This document shows, piece after piece, positions 16,173-23,342 of a DNA stretch of 64,000 bases. The notes beneath the pieces are model-generated. The model did not search any database and had not been told where the DNA came from. It saw only the letters and a list, made by a program, of their open reading frames with translations. The stretch spans positions 38,096-102,095 of the forward strand of contig CALJGV010000009.1 in the NCBI GenBank assembly GCA_938075305.1, written 5' to 3'. The translations under genes were made by a program, and so were the position numbers. Source of the stretch: an uncultured bacterium. GTDB taxonomy: Bacteria > Planctomycetota > UBA1135 > GCA-002686595. Position 1 is the stretch's first letter; each line of letters begins with the position of its first letter.

Positions 16173-18314
16173 TCAGCGCCCGCCCCTCGACCCATCGTCC
16201 GCGGCCCCGGGAAACAGCTCGGAAAGGGGTACCCGCTGGAACGTCATGTGCGCCCGGCTGCCCTCGTAGAGGATCCCCACGGTGGACCCGTCGATCATCG
16301 TCAGGCAGGAGTAGCCCGCCGACCTCCCCTCGTCGAGGAGCAGCCAGCGGTTCTCCGGCCACGACTCTCCCCCGTCGTCGGAGGCGCGGATCGTCATCCG
16401 GCGCCGGGGCCCCGCGGCGACCGCAGGGTTGGAGAAGAGCAGCCGGCCGTCGGCCTCCCCGGTGAGCTCCCGCCCCACGTGGATCAGGCTCGCCATGCAG
16501 ACGGGCTCGGTGAGGGCCGACCGCGAGCTCCCGTGGGCTAGCCACGTCGCGCCGCCGTCGACCGAGGTGTGCACCGCGCGGGAGCCGCCGCGGTTGTCCC
16601 GCATGTTCAGCATGAGCTCGCCATCGGCGAGCTCCACCACCGCCGACTCCGTCGTGTCGGCGCGCGCGCCAACCCCGATGCTCCAGGTCTCTCCGCCGTC
16701 CGCGCTGACGAGCACCGTCGAGTGCGGCGTGCGCCCCTCGCCGGGGCTCAGCTGGTACTGGGCTGGGAAGACCAGGCGCCCATCGCCCATGGTGATCCCG
16801 CGCCCGGGCCCCTGGAGCAGGTAGGACCAGGCGGGGTCCTTGACCATCCGGGTGAGGTTCCGGAGCGGCCCGAAGCTCCGACCGTCGTCGGTGCTCGTGG
16901 TGAGCACGAGCTGGCCGGTCTCCTCGGGCGCGAGCCCCGGCCCGCTCCCCCGCCACGCACGGTCCCCGTGACTCCAAGCCGCCAGCACGTGAACGTGCCC
17001 GCGTTCCCGGTCCACCAGCACGGCGGGGTCGCCCACGCCGTCTCCCCGCCACCCCTCGCCGGGCCCCTGGGACATGATCACCTCCATCGGCGACCAAGAC
17101 CGCCCCCCGTCCTCGCTCCGAGAACAGCCGACGTCGATGCGACCGGGCAGGTCACCCCAGCCGTTCCAGCGAATGTCGTACACCGCGACCAAGGTCCCCC
17201 TGGGCGTCGTGACCAGGCCGGGGATCCTGTAGGCCCGGGAGCCTCCGGAGCCAGCGGTGCGGAGCGCGAGGCCGAGGCGTTGGACGGGGTCCGGGCTGGG
17301 ATCCTCCACCTGGACCTCGGCTCCCCCGACCGTGACCGACTGAACCCTCGCGTCCACGCGGCCGTCCAGGTCCGCGTCCGCCGACGGCGCCACCGAGATC
17401 CAGAACACGTTGCGGCCCGGCGCGAGCGCCCGGCGGCCGCGCACGGTGTACACACGGGAGGGATCCTCGACCGGCCGCCGCGACTCCCCGAACCGATCGC
17501 CCTCGGAGAAGACCTGGTCCGGTTGATCGTAGGGGAGGTCGAGGCTGGAGCCGCCCTGGAAGACCTCCACGCGCTGGAGCTGATCCGGGCTGGAGGTCCC
17601 GGCGAGGTCGAAGCGGATCGCCTCGAGCTCGAGGGGCTCGAGGAGCCCTCGAGTCTCCACCTCCACGGCGAGGATGGGGTTCAGGGCGTTGCCCACCAGC
17701 ACGGGCAAGACCGGCTGGCGCGCTCGACACCCCACGATGACCATGGGCCGCGCCGGCTCGAGCACCACGTCGTCGATCAGGACCCCCTTGCCCGGCGGCG
17801 ACGTGCACCGGATCCGGAGCCCGTCCGCCCCCCGGGGCAGGACCGCGGAGACCTCCGTACGGAAGCCTCCGATGACCACCTCGTCCGAGGCGTCGAGGAG
17901 CGCGGACCACTCCCCATCCACGCGGACCGCCAGGGTGAACTCGAAGGGAGCGACGCGGGTCCAGCGCTCCGCCCAGAAGCCCACGCGGCCGGCACCGCCC
18001 AGGTCCTCGAAGTCCAGCTCGACCTCGCAACGCTCGCCGCCGGTCAGGTGCAGGCTGCGCTCGCCGGACCGGACATGCTCGCCGTGGATCGCCGCCACTC
18101 CATGGGTCACCCTCCAGGTCCCGAGCGATGACCGCAGCTCGGTGAACGGACCGAGGCGAGCGCCCTCGAAGCCCCCGTCGACCCGCGCCTCGGCGGCGCG
18201 CCCCTGCGGGTGCCCGCCGGACCCCTGCGAAGGCACCCCGGAGGCGAGGCCGACCGAGTCCAGCTGCGACGCGCCGGCGAGGACCACCAAGGGAGTGAGA
18301 ATCGGGATCCACAT
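16173..18314 (-). CDS. Secreted sialidase / neuraminidase-like protein (GH33 type, about 713 aa)
   Basis: Extracytoplasmic exo-alpha-sialidase candidate. The start at 18314 gives a signal peptide (MWIPILTPLVVLAGASQLDS). The N-terminal 160 residues are a concanavalin-like sandwich, followed by a BNR-associated N-terminal-type domain (LPVLVGNALNPILAVEVETRG). The catalytic propeller begins with the Arg-Ile-Pro motif in SRAYRIPGL and holds five Asp-boxes: SEDGGRSWSP, STDDGRSFGP, SADGGETWS, SVDGGATWL and SDDGGESWP. A further Arg lies in LLFSNPAVAAGPRRRMTIRASDDGG. The gene is monocistronic. Its upstream region is the 345-bp divergent interval with the protease gene. Substrate specificity (sialic acid or another glycan) is not provable here. 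Confidence 0.85.
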   Translation of the reverse strand: MWIPILTPLVVLAGASQLDSVGLASGVPSQGSGGHPQGRAAEARVDGGFEGARLGPFTELRSSLGTWRVTHGVAAIHGEHVRSGERSLHLTGGERCEVELDFEDLGGAGRVGFWAERWTRVAPFEFTLAVRVDGEWSALLDASDEVVIGGFRTEVSAVLPRGADGLRIRCTSPPGKGVLIDDVVLEPARPMVIVGCRARQPVLPVLVGNALNPILAVEVETRGLLEPLELEAIRFDLAGTSSPDQLQRVEVFQGGSSLDLPYDQPDQVFSEGDRFGESRRPVEDPSRVYTVRGRRALAPGRNVFWISVAPSADADLDGRVDARVQSVTVGGAEVQVEDPSPDPVQRLGLALRTAGSGGSRAYRIPGLVTTPRGTLVAVYDIRWNGWGDLPGRIDVGCSRSEDGGRSWSPMEVIMSQGPGEGWRGDGVGDPAVLVDRERGHVHVLAAWSHGDRAWRGSGPGLAPEETGQLVLTTSTDDGRSFGPLRNLTRMVKDPAWSYLLQGPGRGITMGDGRLVFPAQYQLSPGEGRTPHSTVLVSADGGETWSIGVGARADTTESAVVELADGELMLNMRDNRGGSRAVHTSVDGGATWLAHGSSRSALTEPVCMASLIHVGRELTGEADGRLLFSNPAVAAGPRRRMTIRASDDGGESWPENRWLLLDEGRSAGYSCLTMIDGSTVGILYEGSRAHMTFQRVPLSELFPGAADDGSRGGR

Positions 18315-18659
18315 GCCGACCAGAATGCCGCCGTCACGCGTGAGGCCGGGCACCGTGATCGCCGTCTACGCGTGAGAATCCCGTGAGATCGCCCCGCACC
18401 TGCGGAGGGGCGCCCGGCGAGCGGTCCGCCGCTGAATGGCCCGCGAGGGGGCCTCTTACGCCCGAAACAGGGGGTTCCGGCGCTTGGGGGAGCCTCGGGG
18501 AACCCCAGCTCCGCCGACTGCGTCCATCTGGGACGCCGCAGTCCTTGGCGCCACGAGGCCCAAGGACCACGTATTTTTTGGGGGCGATTCTCCGCCACCC
18601 TCGCGAGCAGCGCCGACCTCTGACGCGCTGCTCCCATCCGTCCGGCCTGATCTTCTCGA
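18315..18659. other. 345-bp divergent intergenic region
   Basis: Promoters of the sialidase (minus) and protease (plus) genes must lie here. No small ORF with a ribosome-binding site was seen. The right half contains the hairpin series described separately. Confidence 0.6.
18471..18579 (+). promoter_or_regulatory. Structured leader with terminator-like hairpin upstream of the protease gene
   Basis: Three consecutive inverted repeats: GGGGTTCC/GGAACCCC (18471-18506); GACTGC...GCAGTC with an inner GTCC/GGAC (18516-18543); and GTCCTTGG(C)GCC-ACGA-GGC-CCAAGGAC (18541-18567) followed by TTTTTT at 18574-18579. Hairpins 2 and 3 share three bases, so they could be mutually exclusive. The T6 run ends about 80 nt before the ATG at 18660. 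This is the layout of an attenuator or riboswitch expression platform; no known riboswitch consensus was recognised. Confidence 0.5.
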
Positions 18660-20624
18660 ATGCTGTCGATTCTCACGACCCTCGCTCTCGCCGCCGCTCC
18701 CCAAGCGGTCGACCCCATTGGCAGCCTCCAGCGGCTCACCATTCCGACCGACCCCGAGGGCACCGTCGTGATCTCGGTCGAGCTCGACGGCCTGCCCGCG
18801 GACCTCGTCCTCGAGCGCCACTCGCTCCGCGCCGGAGACTTCCAGCTGCTGGTCTCCCGGCCCGACGGATCCGTGGTCCCCATGCCAGCTCCGCGGCCGA
18901 ACACCTGGCGCGGCGAGGTCCCCGGGTGGCCTGACACCATCGTGACCGCGACCATCAACCACGAGGGTCTCTCGGCGGTCGTGGCCGACTACGCCACGGA
19001 CCGCGAGTGGCAGATCCAGCCGGCTGCGGGCCTGCCCGCCGGGACCTACTCGGTGGCGCGCTCCAGCGACCTCCCGGTCACCGGTGGCGTGTGCGGCGTG
19101 GGCAACCAGGTCGGCTTCCAGGACCCCATCACGGGCCCCGCCACCAGCAACCTCGGCACGGGCCTCCAGCTCTGCGAGGTCGCCTTCGACGCGGACTTCG
19201 AGTTCTTCCAGCGCAACGGCAACAGCGTTCAGGCCACGATCGATGACATCGAGCGGATCATGAACCGGGTCGACACGATCTACGTGCGCGACGCGGACGT
19301 GACGATCCAGCTGACGGGCATCGTGGTGCGGAGCACCTCCGCCGACCCGTACACCACCAGCGACGCGGGCCAGCTCCTCGACCAGTTCCGTAACCACTGG
19401 AACCAGAACTTCTCCGGCATCCGCCGAGACCTCGCCCACCTCTTCACCGGCCGTAACGTCAACGGCGGCACGATCGGCATCGCCTACCTCGGGGTGGTCT
19501 GCAGCCAGACCGTCGGCTACGGACTCTCCGAGTCCCGGTTCACCAACAACCTGGTGAACCGCACGGGCCTCACCGCCCACGAGATGGGCCACAACTTCAA
19601 CTCGAACCACTGCGACGGCAACGGGGACTGCCGGATCATGTGCTCCGGCCTCGGGGGATGTAACAACGACGTCTCGCGCTTCGGGACCGCCAGCGCGAAC
19701 GGGATCCGCAACTACGCCATCAGCCGCGGGTGCCTCCTGGACCTCTCCCCGCCCCTGGCCCTGCCTGTGGTGGACGAGTTCCCTGTGACCCAGCTGAACC
19801 GGGACATCTGGATCAGCTTCCAGGGCACGGAGATCACGGACGCAGCCGTCAACGAGCCCTCCGCTCCGTTCTCGATCCGCCTGAACGCGCTGAGCAACTC
19901 CACGCTCAAGGACGACCGGCTGATCTCCAACAAGCTCCTGCTCGCTGGCCTGAACAACGCCTCGGTCTCGTTCTATTCACAGCACCGCGGGGTCCCCGCC
20001 GGGGGCGCTATCGACGTCGAGATCCTCGACGCGAACAACGACTGGATCCTGCTCGAGCGCGTCGTCTCCGACGGTGTCGATGAGAGCAACTTCAACTTCC
20101 ACCAGATCGCAGTGCCCGCCGGCGCGTACTTCGACGAGGCCCAGGTCCGCATCACCGCGGACGTGGATAGCGGCAGCCAGAACTGGTACATCGACGACTT
20201 CGAGGTGTCCGACAACACCTGCGGGGGCGTGTCCAACTACTGCTTCGCCAACCCGAACTCGGTCAGCATCAACGGCGCGAACATCTCCATCCTCGGGAGC
20301 ACCAGCCTCGCGGCCAACGACCTGACGCTCCTGACCGCGAGCTGCCCGACCCTCAGCTTCGGCATCTACATCTTCGGGGACCAGCAGACCCAGGTCTTCC
20401 TGGGCAACGGCTTCCTCTGCGTCAGCGGGAGCCCGGTCTACCGACTGGGCATCGCCCAGGCCGACATCTTCGGGACGAGCTTCCTCACGATCGACAACCA
20501 GAGCCTCCCCGGGGGCCTGATCCTCAGCCCCGGCGACACCTACAACGCGCAGCTTTGGTATCGCGACTCGGTCGGTGCCGGCTTCAACCTCAGCGACGGC
20601 ATCGAGATCAACTTCTGCCCCTGA
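18660..20624 (+). CDS. Secreted reprolysin-like zinc metalloprotease with shared C-terminal domain (654 aa)
   Basis: Exported zinc endopeptidase of the M12B (ADAM/reprolysin) type. Signal peptide MLSILTTLALAAAPQA; pro-region to about residue 170; catalytic domain with TAHEMGHNFNSNHC near residue 305, a HExxHxxNxxH zinc motif with Asn in place of the usual Gly; Met-turn RIMCSGLGG about 20 residues later. After a linker comes a MAM/jelly-roll-like domain (WISFQGTEI ... NWYIDDFEVSDN), then the repeated C-terminal domain (NYCFANPNSVSINGANISI ... GFLCVSGSPVYRLG ... DTYNAQLWYRDS). Cys pairs fit an extracellular protein. It is followed by a strong hairpin and preceded by the structured leader. The substrate is unknown; a predatory or polymer-degrading role is possible. 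Confidence 0.88.
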   Translation: MLSILTTLALAAAPQAVDPIGSLQRLTIPTDPEGTVVISVELDGLPADLVLERHSLRAGDFQLLVSRPDGSVVPMPAPRPNTWRGEVPGWPDTIVTATINHEGLSAVVADYATDREWQIQPAAGLPAGTYSVARSSDLPVTGGVCGVGNQVGFQDPITGPATSNLGTGLQLCEVAFDADFEFFQRNGNSVQATIDDIERIMNRVDTIYVRDADVTIQLTGIVVRSTSADPYTTSDAGQLLDQFRNHWNQNFSGIRRDLAHLFTGRNVNGGTIGIAYLGVVCSQTVGYGLSESRFTNNLVNRTGLTAHEMGHNFNSNHCDGNGDCRIMCSGLGGCNNDVSRFGTASANGIRNYAISRGCLLDLSPPLALPVVDEFPVTQLNRDIWISFQGTEITDAAVNEPSAPFSIRLNALSNSTLKDDRLISNKLLLAGLNNASVSFYSQHRGVPAGGAIDVEILDANNDWILLERVVSDGVDESNFNFHQIAVPAGAYFDEAQVRITADVDSGSQNWYIDDFEVSDNTCGGVSNYCFANPNSVSINGANISILGSTSLAANDLTLLTASCPTLSFGIYIFGDQQTQVFLGNGFLCVSGSPVYRLGIAQADIFGTSFLTIDNQSLPGGLILSPGDTYNAQLWYRDSVGAGFNLSDGIEINFCP

Positions 20625-20645
20625 TCGTGGCGCCCACGCTCCACC

Positions 20646-20681
20646 GAGAGCCCCCGGCGGATCCTTCCGCCGGGGGCTCTC
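20646..20681 (+). terminator. Strong intrinsic-type terminator hairpin
   Basis: A 16-bp perfect stem, GAGAGCCCCCGGCGGA paired with TCCGCCGGGGGCTCTC around the loop TCCT, 22 bp past the protease stop. There is no T tract, but stem strength and position support termination. Confidence 0.8.
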
Positions 20682-20767
20682 CTCGTCTGCGATGATCCTG
20701 CCGCTGGCGGCCCGCAGGATGTGCTACATCTCTCCCGCAGCGCCGCCTCACCTGCGGCCCATCCCCC

Positions 20768-21346
20768 ATGAAGAAGCTCTCCCTGGTCCTGATCTCCCTC
20801 GCCCTCTTGGCCGGCGCCACCGCCTCCCTCGGCGGCTGCTCCTCGACCATCGAGAACCGCGACCCCTCCGGCGAGCCGTTCCCCTCGGTGGAGGCCACCT
20901 CCCTGGCGGGCGAGACGGTCCGGATTCCCGAGGACTTCGCCGGCGCCCCGGTGCTCCTGCTCGTCGGCTACGTACAGGGCTCCCAGTTCGACATCGACCG
21001 CTGGCTCTACGGGGCCATTGACGCGGATCTGGAGGTCGCCCTCCGGGAGGTCCCCGCCGCCCGGGGCGCCGCCGCGAGCCTCGCCAAGGGCTTCATCGAC
21101 TCCGGCATGCAGCGCGGGATCCCCAAGGACGAGTGGGGCGCGGTCACCACCACCTACGGGGGCGCGGCGGAGGCCATCGGACAGTTCACCGGGACGGAGC
21201 GCCCCCGGAACGCCCGGGTCCTGCTCCTCGACGCCAACGGCATCGTCCGGTGGTTCTACGATCAGGGCTACTCGGCTCTCAAGCTCAAGGGCCTCGAGGC
21301 CGCCCTCGAGGGCGTCACCCCGGCGGCGGACGTCGACGCCGACTGA
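20768..21346 (+). CDS. Lipoprotein with probable thioredoxin-like fold (192 aa)
   Basis: Lipoprotein signal MKKLSLVLISLALLAGATASLGGCSS with lipobox LGGC. The mature part begins like a redoxin/ATP10-type protein: GEPFPSVEATSLAGETVRIPEDFAGAPVLLLVGYVQGSQFDIDRWL, then ends with NARVLLLDANGIVRWFYDQGYS, the usual last strands of a thioredoxin fold. There is no CxxC; the only Cys is the lipidated one, so a classical thiol-disulfide role is unlikely. It lies 25 bp upstream of the oxyR-like gene on the same strand, probably co-transcribed, which hints at a redox-related context. Function unknown. Confidence 0.7.
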   Translation: MKKLSLVLISLALLAGATASLGGCSSTIENRDPSGEPFPSVEATSLAGETVRIPEDFAGAPVLLLVGYVQGSQFDIDRWLYGAIDADLEVALREVPAARGAAASLAKGFIDSGMQRGIPKDEWGAVTTTYGGAAEAIGQFTGTERPRNARVLLLDANGIVRWFYDQGYSALKLKGLEAALEGVTPAADVDAD

Positions 21347-21371
21347 GGGGCGAGGAGCCCCCCACCGAACC

Positions 21372-22274
21372 ATGGAACGCCCCTCCATCCGGCAGCTCGA
21401 GTACCTCGTCGCCGTCGCGGACCACCTCAACTTCCGCGAAGCCGCCGCCTCGTGCAACGTGACCCAGCCGGCCCTCAGCACCCAGCTCCAGCAGCTGGAG
21501 GCGCTCCTGGGGGTGCAGCTCTTCGAGCGCGACACCCGCCGCGTGGTCGCCACGGCCGCGGGCCTCAAGCTCGCCCAGGAGGCGCGCGGGATCCTCTCGG
21601 CCACCGACCACCTTCTGGACTCGGCCCGGGCCGCCGGGGAGCCGCTGTCGGGCAGGCTCCGCCTCGGCGTGATCCCAACGGTCGCTCCCTACCTGCTGCC
21701 CTCCGTGGTGCAGGCCACCCGCGAAGCCCACCCTGGCCTGGTCCTGCTGCTGCAAGAGGACCAGACGGACCGCATCGTCCAGCGCCTCCACTCCGGCGAG
21801 CTCGACCTCTTGCTGCTCGCCCTCGACGTGGACCTGCGCGGCGCCGCCGAGCTGGCTCTCTTCAGCGACCCCTTCGTGCTCGCCTGTCCGACAGGCCACC
21901 CCCTCGCCTCGCGGGAGGTGCTGGCCGAGTCGGACCTCGACGGGGAGTCCGTGCTCCTGCTGGAGGAGGGGCACTGCCTGCGCGACCACGCCCTGCCCAT
22001 CTGTAAGTCGGCGGGCATGACCGAGTACGCAGACTTCCGCGCCACGAGCCTGGGGACGCTGCTCCAGATGGTGGGCGCCGGGCTCGGCGTGACCCTCGTC
22101 CCGGAGATGGCCGTCGCGGGCGAGAGCAACTGCAACCCCAGCGTGGCCTTCAGGCCGTTCGACGAGGGCGGTCCGTCCCGCTCCATCGGCGTCGCCTGGC
22201 GCAAGAGCTCGGCCCGCGAGGCGGAGTTCAGGGACCTGGCGGAGACCATCCGCGCGGCGCACCTGGCGAGCTGA
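21372..22274 (+). CDS. oxyR: OxyR-type LysR regulator (300 aa)
   Basis: Peroxide-sensing transcriptional regulator. The ATG at 21372 gives MERPSIRQLEYLVAVADHLNFREAAASCNVTQPALSTQLQQLE, the LysR helix-turn-helix. The effector domain contains EEGHCLRDHALPIC, which puts the two OxyR redox cysteines nine residues apart exactly as in E. coli OxyR (GHCLRDQAMGFC), followed by DFRATSLGTLLQMVGAGLGVTLVPEMAV, also highly conserved in OxyR. The 118 codons upstream in the ORF-track entry are a shadow of the lipoprotein gene. Expected targets (catalase, Ahp) are not adjacent. Convergent with the DUF2891 gene, 15 bp between stops. Confidence 0.92.
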   Translation: MERPSIRQLEYLVAVADHLNFREAAASCNVTQPALSTQLQQLEALLGVQLFERDTRRVVATAAGLKLAQEARGILSATDHLLDSARAAGEPLSGRLRLGVIPTVAPYLLPSVVQATREAHPGLVLLLQEDQTDRIVQRLHSGELDLLLLALDVDLRGAAELALFSDPFVLACPTGHPLASREVLAESDLDGESVLLLEEGHCLRDHALPICKSAGMTEYADFRATSLGTLLQMVGAGLGVTLVPEMAVAGESNCNPSVAFRPFDEGGPSRSIGVAWRKSSAREAEFRDLAETIRAAHLAS

Positions 22275-22289
22275 GCGGCCCGCTGGCCC

Positions 22290-23342
22290 TCAGGGCGAGG
22301 CGACCCCCGCCAGGTAGAAGTTCAGCCAGATGAACTGCGGCATCCAGTGGGACACCACGGCGAAGTCGCCGTCCCAAAGCTCCCTGCGGCCGAGCAGTTC
22401 CGCGAGGGCCCGGTCCAGCTCCGCCGCCGCCGCCGGCTCCTCCGCCGCGCGGAGCGCCAGCGGCCAGAGCCGCGAGGCGTGCACCCCGAGCAGGTGGGTC
22501 GTCCGCATGGTCACCTCCGCGGGGAGCACCTCCCGCCGATCAAGGACGTAGGGCTCCAGCGGCGGGTTGAAGGGCTCGACCGAGTCCACGAGGTAGCCGA
22601 GGGTCGGCACCCACAGGAACTCGAAAGAGCGCGGGTCCACGGACGTGATGAGCTGCTCTCGCCAAGGGTCGAGCCGCTCCTCCCGCATCCGGGTGAGCCG
22701 CGCCCCTGCGCCCTCGGTGACGGGGCCTGCGGCCATGACCTGGTACCAGGTGAAGGCCCAGGAGGAGTAGTAGCCGACCACCCCCCGCCCCTCGAGGCGG
22801 CGGTCCCCCTCGAGCTCGGGGAAAGGGGCCTGGTCGAGGAAGTCGAGGAGCGCGCGCTCGGTCTCCTCCCGGAAGGCGCGGGTGGACGGGAGCACTGCCC
22901 GATGGCGCTCCAGCTCCGAGAGCAGCCGCAGGAGCCAGCACTGGCCGTAGCTGTAGGTCAGGCGGCCCCCGAGGCCCGCCTCGGCCAGCCGCGCCCGCTC
23001 CGCCGCCAGGGCCTCGTCGGAGAGCCGATCTAGGATCCGCCCCGCGCGCTCGCCGTCCCCGTCGCGCCGCGCCTGGGTCAGGAGCGCCCAGTGGGCGAAG
23101 ATGCAGGAGTGCCAGTCGTAAGAGCCCCCGAAGAGGGACTCCCCAGCGGCCCGGCTGACCATGTTGGCGCTGGGCTCGGTGCGATCGAGGCCGGCCTCCA
23201 TCACGTCGAGGAGGCCGGGCAGGTAGGAGGCCGAGGTCGGGAGCCCGGCGGGAACCATCGCGGGAGGCATCGAAGGAGACGCGCTACAGGCGAGGGCGAC
23301 CCACGTCAGGAGCGCCCCCCGAAGGGGTCGTGACCAGCTCAC
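22290..23342 (-). CDS. DUF2891-like lipoprotein coupled to the RND pump (350 aa)
   Basis: A GTG start at 23342 gives MSWSRPLRGALLTWVALACSAS, a lipoprotein signal with lipobox VALAC. The body is mostly helical, with GGSYDWHSCIFAHWALLTQ near residue 75 and YSYGQCWLLRLLSEL, SSWAFTWYQV and HWMPQFIWLNFYLAG further on. This Trp/His-rich pattern resembles DUF2891, an alpha/alpha-barrel-like family of unknown function. Its start overlaps the RND pump stop by 4 bp (GTGA), making it the last gene of the efflux operon. Whether it assists the pump or is only co-expressed is unknown. Confidence 0.75.
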   Translation of the reverse strand: MSWSRPLRGALLTWVALACSASPSMPPAMVPAGLPTSASYLPGLLDVMEAGLDRTEPSANMVSRAAGESLFGGSYDWHSCIFAHWALLTQARRDGDGERAGRILDRLSDEALAAERARLAEAGLGGRLTYSYGQCWLLRLLSELERHRAVLPSTRAFREETERALLDFLDQAPFPELEGDRRLEGRGVVGYYSSWAFTWYQVMAAGPVTEGAGARLTRMREERLDPWREQLITSVDPRSFEFLWVPTLGYLVDSVEPFNPPLEPYVLDRREVLPAEVTMRTTHLLGVHASRLWPLALRAAEEPAAAAELDRALAELLGRRELWDGDFAVVSHWMPQFIWLNFYLAGVASP

